This document shows, piece after piece, positions 1-7,103 of a stretch of 43,878 nt of DNA. Under the pieces are notes generated by a model, which was given only the letters and a program-made list of their open reading frames with translations, ran no database searches and was not told the origin of the DNA. The translations under genes and the position numbers were made by a program. This DNA is from Fimenecus sp045594645 (GTDB lineage: Bacteria > Bacillota > Clostridia > Oscillospirales > Acutalibacteraceae): positions 1 through 43,878 of the forward strand of contig JAZNYY010000069.1 in the NCBI GenBank assembly GCA_045594645.1, in the 5' to 3' direction. The number at the start of each line of letters is the position of its first letter. Position 1 is the first letter of the stretch.

Positions 1-338
1 ACTTCCTCTGAAACGCCCTTAATCTCGAACATTACGCGACCGGGCTTAACAACTGCTACCCAATATTCAGGAGAACCTTTACCTGAACCCATTCGAGTTT
101 CAGCAGGCTTCTCTGTGATTGGCTTGTCGGGGAAAATCTTAATCCAAACCTGACCGCCACGCTTGATATATCTTGTCATAGCAATACGGGCTGCTTCAAT
201 CTGGTTAGATGTAATCCATGCGGGCTCAAGAGACACAAGACCGTAATCGCCATATGCAACTGTTGTACCTCTTGAAGCTTTACCTGTCAAGCGTCCTCTG
301 TGAACGCGACGGTATTTTACTCTCTTAGGTAAAAGCAT
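1..338 (-). CDS. rplP: 50S ribosomal protein L16 (3' end outside the window)
   Basis: Ribosomal protein L16 sits near the peptidyl transferase centre and the A-site tRNA in the large subunit. About 112 codons are visible; the 3' end lies beyond the left edge. The translation starts MLLPKRVKYRRVHRGR and later contains AVVKPGRVMFEIKG, both typical of L16. The start codon overlaps the rpsC stop by one base (TAATG), which suggests translational coupling. It is the last visible gene of the S10 operon, in the canonical order. Confidence 0.97.
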   Translation of the reverse strand, partial: MLLPKRVKYRRVHRGRLTGKASRGTTVAYGDYGLVSLEPAWITSNQIEAARIAMTRYIKRGGQVWIKIFPDKPITEKPAETRMGSGKGSPEYWVAVVKPGRVMFEIKGVSEE

Positions 339-1009
339 TATTTTGTGCCTCCTTCTTTGCGTGACTTGCGACTCTCATGGAGAACTTCGCCTTTATAAAT
401 CCAAACCTTAACACCGAGTTTACCGTATGTTGTGTTTGCTTCTGCAAAACCATAGTCGATGTCAGCACGGATTGTCTGAAGCGGAATTGTACCCTCGTGG
501 TATGACTCTGAACGAGCGATTTCAGCACCACCGATACGACCGCTTACCTGTGTTTTGATACCCTTTGCACCAAGACGCATTGTTCTGCCGATTGACTGCT
601 TAAGAGCTCTTCTGAAAGAAATTCTTCTTTCAAGCTGTGAAGCAATGTTTTCAGCAACAAGCTGTGCATTGAGGTCAGGCTGCTTAACTTCAACGATATT
701 GATGAAAACTTCTTTATCGCCGCCAAGCTTTGCCTTGCAAACTTCTTTAAGCTTTTCGATTTCTGCGCCCTGACGGCCGATTACCATGCCGGGCTTTGCG
801 CAGTGAATGTTGATGCGAACTCTCTTCGCATCTCTTTCGATTTCTACCTTAGGAACACCAGCAGGAGCAAGTGTTTTAAGGAGATACTCACGAAGCTCGT
901 AGTCAGAAACAAGAGTGTCACCGAAGTCTTTCTTGTCTGCATACCAACGAGATTCCCAGTTCTTAATAACACCGATTCTTAAACCGGTAGGATTAACTTT
1001 CTGGCCCAT
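338..1009 (-). CDS. rpsC: 30S ribosomal protein S3
   Basis: S3 lies at the mRNA entry channel of the small subunit. The 223-residue protein opens with MGQKVNPTGLRIG, the standard S3 N terminus. It has a type-2 KH domain with a GRQG loop at about residues 78-81, followed by the S3 C-terminal domain (RTMRLGAKGIKTQVSGRIGG region). It follows rplV after 19 nt and overlaps rplP by one base. Length is normal for the family. Confidence 0.98.
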   Translation of the reverse strand: MGQKVNPTGLRIGVIKNWESRWYADKKDFGDTLVSDYELREYLLKTLAPAGVPKVEIERDAKRVRINIHCAKPGMVIGRQGAEIEKLKEVCKAKLGGDKEVFINIVEVKQPDLNAQLVAENIASQLERRISFRRALKQSIGRTMRLGAKGIKTQVSGRIGGAEIARSESYHEGTIPLQTIRADIDYGFAEANTTYGKLGVKVWIYKGEVLHESRKSRKEGGTK

Positions 1010-1028
1010 TACTTAACCTCCTCCTTGC

Positions 1029-1361
1029 TTATTCTGCTTCCTTAAGTGTTAAATTGATGTGTGATGTTTTCTTGTTGATTCTGTAAGCTCTGCCCTTATC
1101 GCGAGGTCTGATTCTCTTAAGAGTGGGACCCTGGTCAACTGAGCAAGCTGCTACATAAAGTCTTGAAACATCCATATTCTTGTTCTCTGCATTAGCCATT
1201 GCTGACTTGAGAAGCTTGTAGAGCGGTTCACACGCAGCCTTAGGTGTGTATTTAAGTATCGCCATAGCTTCATCGCAGGGCTTATTTCTGATAAGGTCAA
1301 GAACAATCTTTACCTTACGGGGTGCAATGCGCACATAAGTTGCCTTTGCTGTTGCTTCCAT
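1029..1361 (-). CDS. rplV: 50S ribosomal protein L22
   Basis: L22 lines the peptide exit tunnel. The 110-residue product shows the usual opening (AKATYVRIAPRKVKIVLDLI) and the conserved RIRPRDKGRAYRI stretch of the extended hairpin. A GGAG-type ribosome binding site lies just upstream. It sits between rpsS and rpsC with short spacers, as in other Firmicutes S10 operons. Confidence 0.98.
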   Translation of the reverse strand: MEATAKATYVRIAPRKVKIVLDLIRNKPCDEAMAILKYTPKAACEPLYKLLKSAMANAENKNMDVSRLYVAACSVDQGPTLKRIRPRDKGRAYRINKKTSHINLTLKEAE

Positions 1362-1383
1362 TATTCAATACACTCCTTTCGAC

Positions 1384-1665
1384 TTATTTACCGTTATTAG
1401 ATGTTTTTGAACCTGCGTGACCCTTATAAGTTCTTGTGGGAGCAAATTCACCTAATTTGTGACCAACCATGTCTTCTGTAACATATACAGGAACATGCTT
1501 TCTGCCGTCATGCACCGCAAATGTATGACCAACAAAATCCGGGAAAATTGTTGAGCTGCGGCTCCATGTCTTAACAACGAGTTTCTCGCCGTTTTCATTC
1601 ATTGTGAGAACCTTCTTCATAAGGCTAGCTTCTACATAAGGTCCTTTTTTAGTACTTCTACTCAT
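1384..1665 (-). CDS. rpsS: 30S ribosomal protein S19
   Basis: S19 binds 16S rRNA in the head of the small subunit with S13. The 93-residue protein begins MSRSTKKGPYVEASL and contains WSRSSTIFPDFVGHTFAVH and KLGEFAPTRTYKGH, all diagnostic. Normal length. It lies 21 nt after rplB in the S10 operon. Confidence 0.98.
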   Translation of the reverse strand: MSRSTKKGPYVEASLMKKVLTMNENGEKLVVKTWSRSSTIFPDFVGHTFAVHDGRKHVPVYVTEDMVGHKLGEFAPTRTYKGHAGSKTSNNGK

Positions 1666-1686
1666 TTAATGACAGCTCCTTTCCCA

Positions 1687-2517
1687 TTATTTACCGTTAC
1701 GACGCTTTACGATAAGCTTGTCGGAACTCTTCTTCTTGTTTCTTGTCTTGTAACCAAGAGCAGGCTTGCCCCAAGGTGTGCAAGGACCGGGACGACCGAT
1801 AGGTGACTTACCTTCACCACCACCGTGGGGGTGGTCATTGGGGTTCATAACTGAACCGCGAACTGTAGGTCTGATACCCATATGGCGTGTGCGTCCTGCT
1901 TTACCAATCTTAACATTCTCGTGGTCTGTGTTACCAACCTGACCAACTGTAGCCATACAGCTTGCGGGAACATTACGAAGTTCGCCTGAAGGAAGTCTGA
2001 GAAGCGCATAGATGCCTTCTTTAGCCATAAGCTGTGCTGCGTTACCTGCTGCACGAGCGAGCTGACCGCCTCTGCCGGGATAAAGCTCTACATTGTGTAC
2101 GAATGTACCTGTGGGGATATTTGTGAGGGGAAGTGCGTTACCTGCTTTGATGTCAGCGTTTGCGCCTGCCTCAACTGTGTCGCCAACCTTAAGACCAACG
2201 GGAGCGAGGATGTATCTCTTCTCGCCGTCCTCATACTGAACAAGAGCGATATGAGCTGAACGGTTGGGGTCGTATTCAAGTGTTAATACTGTTGCAGCGC
2301 CCATCTTATCTCTCTTGAAGTCGATAATACGGTACTTTCTGCGGTTTCCGCCACCGTGGTGACGAACTGTAATTCTTCCGTAGCTGTTACGGCCTGCGTT
2401 TTTCTTAAGAGGAGCAAGAAGACTTCTCTCAGGAGCAACCTTTGAAAGCTCGGAATAATCTGTAACCGACATATTACGACGAGCGTTTGTAGTCGGCTTA
2501 TAGACTTTAATCGACAT
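1687..2517 (-). CDS. rplB: 50S ribosomal protein L2
   Basis: L2 is essential for subunit association and peptidyl transfer. I start at the ATG at 2517 (MSIKVYKPTTN), because AAGGAG lies about nine bases upstream and the 276-residue length matches the family. An earlier in-frame ATG at 2526 sits on top of that ribosome binding site. The N-terminal OB fold and C-terminal SH3-like domain are present, including the conserved NPNDHPHGGGEGKSPIGRPG stretch with the functional histidine. The roughly 112-nt spacer before it, after rplW, is unusually long and folded. Confidence 0.98.
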   Translation of the reverse strand: MSIKVYKPTTNARRNMSVTDYSELSKVAPERSLLAPLKKNAGRNSYGRITVRHHGGGNRRKYRIIDFKRDKMGAATVLTLEYDPNRSAHIALVQYEDGEKRYILAPVGLKVGDTVEAGANADIKAGNALPLTNIPTGTFVHNVELYPGRGGQLARAAGNAAQLMAKEGIYALLRLPSGELRNVPASCMATVGQVGNTDHENVKIGKAGRTRHMGIRPTVRGSVMNPNDHPHGGGEGKSPIGRPGPCTPWGKPALGYKTRNKKKSSDKLIVKRRNGK

Positions 2518-2545
2518 TTCTTTCATCTCCTTATACTTATTTTAA

Positions 2546-2619
2546 ATGGAGTGGCTCATTTTTGAGCCCGTCGGGAAGCTTTGCGGAGTATGTCGAAACT
2601 CCATACCTTACCGCCCGAC
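2546..2619 (-). ncRNA. Structured RNA element between rplW and rplB
   Basis: Read on the minus strand, GTCGGG (2614-2619) pairs with CCCGAC (2570-2575). Inside it GGAGT (2598-2602) can pair with ACTCC (2585-2589). Downstream, GGCTCA/TGAGCC forms a tight hairpin (2553-2568). The 7-nt ATGGAGT (2598-2604) can instead pair with ACTCCAT (2546-2552), next to the rplB ribosome binding site. The two pairings exclude each other, so a switch controlling L2 translation is possible. The pairings are seen directly; the function is inferred. Confidence 0.5.
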
Positions 2620-2629
2620 CTCAAAATCA

Positions 2630-2923
2630 TTACATCATTCCGTCAAAGAACTCGATAGTCTTTGAATCCTCAGTAAGAGTTACGATAGCCTTTTTCCAAG
2701 AAGCCTTGAAGCCCTCGAAGCGACCGTAGCGTCTGAACTGACCGCGAACATTCATTGTGTTCACTTTAGCTACCTTAACACCGAAAAGTGTTTCAACAGC
2801 CTTTTTGATGTCTACCTTAGTTGCATCCTTAGCAACCTTGAATGTGTATTTCTTTTCTGCAGTACCCATCATTGACTCTTCAGTAATAACGGGAGCGAGG
2901 ATAATTTCCTGTGCAAGTTTCAT
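2630..2923 (-). CDS. rplW: 50S ribosomal protein L23
   Basis: L23 lies at the tunnel exit and docks trigger factor and SRP. The 97-residue protein has the family pattern: an N terminus with IILAPVITEESM, a KYTFKVAKDATKVDIKKAVE helix region, and a loop with VNTMNVRGQFRRYGRF. The ATG overlaps the rplD stop by one base (TAATG), implying coupled translation. Confidence 0.97.
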   Translation of the reverse strand: MKLAQEIILAPVITEESMMGTAEKKYTFKVAKDATKVDIKKAVETLFGVKVAKVNTMNVRGQFRRYGRFEGFKASWKKAIVTLTEDSKTIEFFDGMM

Positions 2924-3546
2924 TATGCGTAAACCTCCTCAATTTTTGCTACTGCATCCTTGAGAACTACGATTGTGTCGCAGTTAAGAATGTCATAAAC
3001 ATTAAGTGTGTTTACAAGTGTTGTCTTAACACCAGCAATGTTTCTTGCGCTCTTGTAAACAACATCATTTTTCTCAGGAAGAACGATAAGAGCTTTCTTG
3101 CCAGCGTTTACTGCTGCGAGAACTGCTGCAACTTCCTTTGTTTTGATTGCGTCCATATTGAGAGAGTCAAGAACAACCATCTCTTCTGCTGCAACCTTTG
3201 AAGAAAGAGCAGACTTCATAGCAAGTCTCTTTACCTTCTTGTTGATTGAGAAACCGTATTCACGGGGCTTAGGACCAAATGTGATACCACCGTGTGTCCA
3301 CTGAGGAGCTCTTGTTGAACCCTGACGAGCTCTACCTGTGCCCTTCTGTCTCCAAGGTTTCTTACCGCCACCAGACACCTCTGCGCGAGTGAGAGTTGAC
3401 TGTGTGCCCTGGCGCTGATTTGCCAAGTAATTTACTACTACAAGGTGCATTGCTGATGTGTTGGGCTCGATAGCGAAAATGCCGTCGTTGAGCTCGATAT
3501 CAGAAACTTTCTTGCCCTTTGTATCTAATACTGCTAATTTAGCCAT
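2923..3546 (-). CDS. rplD: 50S ribosomal protein L4
   Basis: L4 is an assembly-initiator protein of the large subunit; in some bacteria it represses its own S10 operon. The 207-residue product has the extended loop with GGGKKPWRQKGTGRARQGS and the FGPKPREYGFSINKKVKRLA motif. It lies 17 nt after rplC and overlaps rplW by one base. Whether this L4 acts on the operon leader cannot be told from sequence. Confidence 0.97.
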   Translation of the reverse strand: MAKLAVLDTKGKKVSDIELNDGIFAIEPNTSAMHLVVVNYLANQRQGTQSTLTRAEVSGGGKKPWRQKGTGRARQGSTRAPQWTHGGITFGPKPREYGFSINKKVKRLAMKSALSSKVAAEEMVVLDSLNMDAIKTKEVAAVLAAVNAGKKALIVLPEKNDVVYKSARNIAGVKTTLVNTLNVYDILNCDTIVVLKDAVAKIEEVYA

Positions 3547-3563
3547 TACCTACAACTCCTCTC

Positions 3564-4193
3564 TTATTTCTTTACTGTGTCTGCGATAACTACGATACCG
3601 TTCTTAGGACCTGGAATAGCGCCCTTAATAGCGATAAGGTTGTTTTCTACATCTACCTTAACAATGTCAAGGTTTTGTACTGTAACTTTTTCTGTACCAA
3701 GGTGACCAGCCATCTTCTTTCCTTTGAAGATACGAGCGGGGTCGATAACACCAAGTGAACCACCGTGACGGTGAACAGGACCTGTACCGTGTGTTTCCTT
3801 AAGACGAGAGAAGTTCCAACGCTTAATAACACCTGCTGTGCCCTTACCCTTGCTTGTTCCTACAACATCAACTCTGTCGCCAACTGCGAAGATGTCAGCC
3901 TTGAGGATGTCACCTACATTTACATCTGCTGTGTTCTCGAGTCTGAACTCTTTGAGAACTTTCTTGGGAGCAACATCAGCCTTCTTGAAGTGACCTGCCA
4001 TTGGCTTGTTCACTCTCTGAACCTTGATGTCGCCGAAGCCAACCTGAATTGCTTCGTAACCATCGTTTTCGATAGTCTTTTTCTGCACTACTGTGCAGGG
4101 ACCAGCTTCAACAACTGTAACGGGGATTACTTTACCGTTTTCGTCGAAAAGCTGTGTCATACCGATTTTCTTACCGATAAGACCTTTTTGGAT
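3564..4193 (-). CDS. rplC: 50S ribosomal protein L3, apparent ATC start
   Basis: L3 is an early assembly protein near the peptidyl transferase centre. The first ATG of the frame (4160, MTQLFDENGK) is internal to the family: the codons before it read QKGLIGKKIG, the normal L3 N terminus. An in-frame TAA precedes them, and no ATG, GTG, TTG or CTG lies between that stop and 4160. A strong AGGAGG sits seven bases before an ATC at 4191-4193, exactly where ATG is expected. With that start the protein is 209 residues, the usual L3 length. Either the start is truly ATC or one base is a mutation or assembly error. Internal initiation at 4160 would remove 11 conserved residues. Confidence 0.9.
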   Translation of the reverse strand: MQKGLIGKKIGMTQLFDENGKVIPVTVVEAGPCTVVQKKTIENDGYEAIQVGFGDIKVQRVNKPMAGHFKKADVAPKKVLKEFRLENTADVNVGDILKADIFAVGDRVDVVGTSKGKGTAGVIKRWNFSRLKETHGTGPVHRHGGSLGVIDPARIFKGKKMAGHLGTEKVTVQNLDIVKVDVENNLIAIKGAIPGPKNGIVVIADTVKK

Positions 4194-4262
4194 TTTATTT
4201 TCCTCCTTTGGTTATTGGTCGGTATTTTCCGACTTGAACTTGCTCAGTGTTTTACTAAAAGA

Positions 4263-4580
4263 TTAAAGCTTAATCTCGATGTCAACACCGGCAGGAAGCT
4301 CAAGACTTGTAAGAGCCTCAACAGTTTTGTTTGAGGGTCTTAAAATGTCGATAAGCCTTTTGTGTGTTCTCTGTTCAAACTGCTCACGGCTGTCCTTATA
4401 CTTATGAACAGCGCGAAGGATTGTAACAACCTCTTTTTCTGTGGGGAGCGGAACAGGACCTGAAACCTGTGCGCCTGTGCGCTTTGCTGTTTCAACAATC
4501 TTTTCAGCTGCCTTGTCTACGAGGTCATGGTCATAACCCTTAAGTCTGATTCTGATTTTCTTACCTTTTGTTGCTGCCAT
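4263..4580 (-). CDS. rpsJ: 30S ribosomal protein S10
   Basis: S10 is a head protein of the small subunit that also joins NusB in transcription antitermination. The 105-residue product has the family features: KIRIRLKGYDHDLVDKAA, the GPVPLPTEKE loop, and FEQRTHKRLIDI. A clear AGGAGG lies upstream. It is the first gene of the operon, following the long leader. Confidence 0.98.
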   Translation of the reverse strand: MAATKGKKIRIRLKGYDHDLVDKAAEKIVETAKRTGAQVSGPVPLPTEKEVVTILRAVHKYKDSREQFEQRTHKRLIDILRPSNKTVEALTSLELPAGVDIEIKL

Positions 4581-4893
4581 TTTGTTTCCTCCTAAATTCT
4601 TGGGCGCGTTATTTTACTTGCAACCCGGCCGGGTGTTTCAACCCTTCCGTTTTTAAAACCGAAAAATCGGTTTTGATTTTTCGGACGGCGTAAAATAGCG
4701 CAGAATGCTCCTGCAAGTGCCGAAAAGCGCAGTTGGGGTACGCTTAAAGGCTTTAAAAGCATTATTGGTCGCCCGATTTTAAATCAGACATACTCCACGG
4801 TAATTCCCTGCATCACTGTGCAGCCACCTACCGCTTCAACGCATATCGCACACAATTTGCAAACGGGCATAGTACACCCATTCCCACGCGTGC
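4581..4893 (-). promoter_or_regulatory. Structured 5' leader of the S10 operon
   Basis: This stretch of about 310 nt carries no credible gene. On the minus strand GCGCTATTTTAC (4690-4701) pairs with GTAAAATAACGC (4606-4617) with one mismatch, next to the rpsJ ribosome binding site. The loop holds a perfect 10-bp hairpin (CCGAAAAATC/GATTTTTCGG, 4659-4684) followed by a short T run, and a CCCGGCCGGG palindrome. ACTTGCA near 4711-4718 can extend the long-range pairing. This fits attenuation or a ribosomal-protein-binding leader; the ligand is unknown. Confidence 0.6.
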
Positions 4894-4899
4894 TTTGAT

Positions 4900-4928
4900 A
4901 TTCTAACACATTGTTTGTGAAAATGCAA
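4900..4928 (-). promoter_or_regulatory. Promoter of the S10 operon
   Basis: On the minus strand a TTGCAT -35 box (4923-4928) is followed by a 17-bp spacer and a TAGAAT -10 box (4900-4905). An upstream TG makes it an extended -10. It would start a transcript near 4893. It is the best promoter-like sequence upstream of rpsJ. Confidence 0.75.
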
Positions 4929-5081
4929 TAACTTTTTCAAAAAAACTTTGTTAAAAACAGAGAATTTTTTTAGGAATAATTTTATACACAATATATTGTG
5001 TCCACAAAACAAAATCGGCACAAATTTCGAGGATATTTTTCCCGATTTGTACCGATTTTATATACATATTATATATTATAA

Positions 5082-5288
5082 ATGCAAAATGTAAAATGCA
5101 AAGTGCAAAATTATGCTCTGCGACGCGGATTATATATGTCACCAATATAAATAAACTAACCTTGTAGGGTCGGGTCTCCGTGCCCGACCGCCAAGAGAAA
5201 CCTCACAACTTATTTCGGGCGATTCGTGAATCGCCCCTACAAAGTTGTTGCGTGTCATTTTGCCCTTTGCGTTTTGCACTTTGCATTA
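5082..5288. repeat. Composite intergenic repeat, copy 1, with terminal inverted repeats
   Basis: The element is bounded by ATGCAAAGTGCAAAA near its left end (5097-5111) and the exact reverse complement at its right end (about 5272-5286). Inside are TCTGCGACGC, a palindrome in GTAGGGTCGGG...CCCGACC, and GGGCGATTCGTGAATCGCCC. The same blocks in the same order recur at 29834-29985. It looks like a small non-coding mobile or repair-derived element. Its right end touches the stop codon of the next gene. No coding capacity is evident. Confidence 0.75.
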
Positions 5289-5531
5289 TTTCGATGCATT
5301 TATTCTCTTTTCAAGCTCATCATACTCTTTTTCGATTTCTGCCATACGCTTTTCGAGAGCAGCATACTCTTCTTGCCACAATGCGTATTCCTTTTTATCC
5401 TCTTTATCGGGCTGAAAATCCTCAAGGTCTAAAAGCTGGTCCTCCAAATCGTCGTATTCGTCTGAAAGCCTTTCCATTAAATCCTCAAGCTCCCAAAGTG
5501 TCTTGTTTGAAAATTCATAAATCTCGCCCAT
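5286..5531 (-). CDS. Small acidic coiled-coil protein
   Basis: This 81-residue protein is almost entirely charged heptad-like helix (for example LEELMERLSDEYDDLEDQ-like and EEYAALEKRMAEIEKEYDE-like stretches). It has no signal peptide or membrane segment, so it is probably cytoplasmic. An AGGAAAAG ribosome binding site precedes the ATG. It stands alone between two repeats, and its stop codon abuts repeat copy 1. I do not recognise a family. Confidence 0.65.
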   Translation of the reverse strand: MGEIYEFSNKTLWELEDLMERLSDEYDDLEDQLLDLEDFQPDKEDKKEYALWQEEYAALEKRMAEIEKEYDELEKRINASK

Positions 5532-5554
5532 TATACTTTTCCTCTCTTTCCTCC

Positions 5555-5655
5555 CTCTGACGAGGGAGGTGGATTTTGCGAAGCAAAAGACGGAGGGAGA
5601 GAAACCCCTCAGTCAAATGTTGCACATTTGACAGCTCCCCTTTCAGGGGAGCCGA
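5555..5655. repeat. Palindromic mosaic repeat (CTCCCTC family), copy 1
   Basis: The stretch holds CTCCCTC/GAGGGAG, a TTTTGC/GCAAAA palindrome, and a unit reading on the minus strand as a GGCTCCCC/GGGGAGC hairpin, then AGCTGTC, an inner palindrome (CAAATGTGCAACATTTG) and GACTGAGG. The hairpin-AGCTGTC-palindrome-GACTGA plan recurs at 27242 and 35374 with different inner palindromes. Confidence 0.7.
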
Positions 5656-5673
5656 GATAGCCATTCATAATCC

Positions 5674-5922
5674 TTACTGATTATTATCAGTCTTATTCTG
5701 CTCGAATTCGTTGTACTGATAATCGGGGAAGGGTCTGCGGGGCATAACGATTGCGAGAATTACATAAACCACAATTCCGCCAATACCTGCGAAGAAGAGT
5801 GAAATCAACGCATAAGCAACACGCACGATTGTGGGGTCGATTTCAAAATATTCTGCGATACCTGCGCAAACGCCGTCGAGTTTTCTGTCTGTGCTCTTAT
5901 AAAGCTTCTTTTCTTTAAACAT
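5674..5922 (-). CDS. PspC-domain membrane protein
   Basis: The 82-residue protein carries the PspC fold: KKLYKSTDRKLDGVCAGIAEYF followed by one hydrophobic segment (ALISLFFAGIGGIVVYVILAIVMP). PspC proteins sense or respond to membrane stress. I use the ATG at 5922 because GGAGG lies nine bases upstream. It is the last gene of an operon with a small membrane protein, a DUF1700 protein and a PadR repressor, a common Firmicutes envelope-stress set. Confidence 0.9.
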   Translation of the reverse strand: MFKEKKLYKSTDRKLDGVCAGIAEYFEIDPTIVRVAYALISLFFAGIGGIVVYVILAIVMPRRPFPDYQYNEFEQNKTDNNQ

Positions 5923-5940
5923 AATTAAATCCTCCAAAAA

Positions 5941-6132
5941 TTATTTATCTATTATTATCATTGACATAATGTCATTTTCTAACTCTTTTTCTGCTTTGTA
6001 TTCACGGTACTGCTCAACACCGTACTCAACGCCGGTCTTAATAAGCTCGCCACCGCATACTAAAAAACTGACAATAGCCGTAAAGAGTGAAATAACAAAA
6101 AGTATAACGAAAGTAATCAATGTCTTTTTCAT
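5941..6132 (-). CDS. Small single-span membrane protein
   Basis: Sixty-three residues with one N-terminal hydrophobic helix (TLITFVILFVISLFTAIVSFLV) and a charged C-terminal tail (EYREYKAEKELEND-like). A strong AAGGAGA site precedes the ATG. It lies 12 nt after the DUF1700 gene and 18 nt before the PspC gene, so it is part of the same operon. Family unknown; a membrane-stress role is inferred only from its neighbours. Confidence 0.75.
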   Translation of the reverse strand: MKKTLITFVILFVISLFTAIVSFLVCGGELIKTGVEYGVEQYREYKAEKELENDIMSMIIIDK

Positions 6133-6144
6133 AATTTCATCTCC

Positions 6145-6633
6145 TTATTTATTTATCATTTTTATGCACTCTTTAATTTCTATCATAGCCCACAGAAGTG
6201 TAATAATTGCAAGACACAAAACTGCGGCAGTTGATGAAATTGCGAAAACAAGGAATGCCACCGAACTTACTGCGGGAACAATAAAGCAGAATGCCACAAT
6301 CATTGCCGCCGCAAGAAGAAACAACCCCAATGTGAACGGCACAGAAATAAACGCCTGAATTACATTCCACACAAGTGCTACTGTCCAGAAGGTTTTATTG
6401 TGCTTCTTATCTTTCTTAGGCTCAATGCGGTTATCCATTATAGCATCGCCAACATACTGCTTTGCGCACTCAAAGGGAGTGCCGAGCTCCTGACAAATCT
6501 GCTCTTCTGATTTGCCTGCTGCCTCTGCCTCGCGGAAATGTGAACGGAAATCTTCAAGTATTTCGGTGCGTTCATTTTTAGGCAACGGCGAAAGATATGA
6601 ATAAAGTTCGTTTAAAAAGTCAATTTTTTTCAT
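6145..6633 (-). CDS. DUF1700-family membrane protein
   Basis: The 162-residue protein has an N-terminal HAAS-type helical domain (LNELYSYLSPLPKNERTEILEDF, then an acidic EQICQELGTP region) and two long hydrophobic stretches. DUF1700 proteins are regularly encoded directly after PadR repressors and are thought to act on membrane homeostasis. The start overlaps the padR stop by one base, so the two are co-translated. Confidence 0.88.
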   Translation of the reverse strand: MKKIDFLNELYSYLSPLPKNERTEILEDFRSHFREAEAAGKSEEQICQELGTPFECAKQYVGDAIMDNRIEPKKDKKHNKTFWTVALVWNVIQAFISVPFTLGLFLLAAAMIVAFCFIVPAVSSVAFLVFAISSTAAVLCLAIITLLWAMIEIKECIKMINK

Positions 6634-6947
6634 TATTCTACCCCCTCAAAAAATGAGTTAACCTGATTTAAAAATTCTGCCCATTGGCTGTGCAATGCCT
6701 TTTGTCTTTGTCTGCCCTTTAAAGTAATTCTGTAATATTTGCGAGCAGGACCGTTGGGAGATTCCATTAAATATGACTCAAAATAACCGTCATTCTGCAA
6801 TCTTTTAAGCATTGGGTAAACCGAGCCCTCGCTGATTTCCATACTCTTACCCAGAAGGTCTGCCAGCTCATAGCCGTAGCGGTCGCCACCAAGCAAAGCG
6901 GTCAACGCGCAAAGCTCAAGAACACCTTTTTTGAATTGTGTATTCAT
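6633..6947 (-). CDS. PadR-family transcriptional repressor
   Basis: A 104-residue winged-helix protein of the short PadR-s2 type. Visible features are the N-terminal helix (FKKGVLELCALTALLGGDRYGYEL), SEGSVYPMLKRLQNDGYFES as the recognition helix region, and the wing with GPARKYYRITLKGR. It heads the DUF1700-PspC operon and probably represses it and itself. A good ribosome binding site (GGAGGCAG) precedes the ATG. Confidence 0.93.
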   Translation of the reverse strand: MNTQFKKGVLELCALTALLGGDRYGYELADLLGKSMEISEGSVYPMLKRLQNDGYFESYLMESPNGPARKYYRITLKGRQRQKALHSQWAEFLNQVNSFFEGVE

Positions 6948-7007
6948 TGCCTGCCTCCTTTATATATTTTATGTAAGCTTTTATAATTTTACACTTATTA
7001 CAATACT

Positions 7008-7036
7008 ACTATATCACACACTACTAAATAATACAA
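7008..7036 (-). promoter_or_regulatory. Promoter of the padR operon with likely PadR operator
   Basis: On the minus strand TTGTAT (7031-7036), a 17-bp spacer and TATAGT (7008-7013) form a plausible promoter. TAGTAGTGTG and TAGTAGTATTG repeat around the -10, and ACTATC/TAGTAGT half-palindromes flank the -35. Such repeated half-sites are a reasonable PadR target; binding is inferred. Confidence 0.55.
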
Positions 7037-7077
7037 GATAGTTTTTAAAATTTAATAGTTTGTTAATAAATAAAAGT

Positions 7078-7097
7078 GGCGGGAACAAGTCCCCGCC
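7078..7097 (-). terminator. Terminator after the RiPP maturation genes
   Basis: On the minus strand GGCGGGGA-CTTG-TTCCCGCC forms an 8-bp stem (one G-T pair) followed by ACTTTTATTT. It lies seven bases past the stop of the PqqD-like gene and ends the operon. Confidence 0.85.
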
Positions 7098-7103
7098 TTA
7101 CTA

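Noticed and set aside
2911..4334. Plus-strand open frames opposite rplD, rplC and rpsJ
   Set aside because: They are antisense to certain ribosomal genes, are Cys-rich nonsense and lack ribosome binding sites.
4836..5145. Short open frames in the S10 promoter and leader region
   Set aside because: They overlap the promoter and structured leader, have no ribosome binding site, and read as low-complexity Phe/Leu/Lys sequence.
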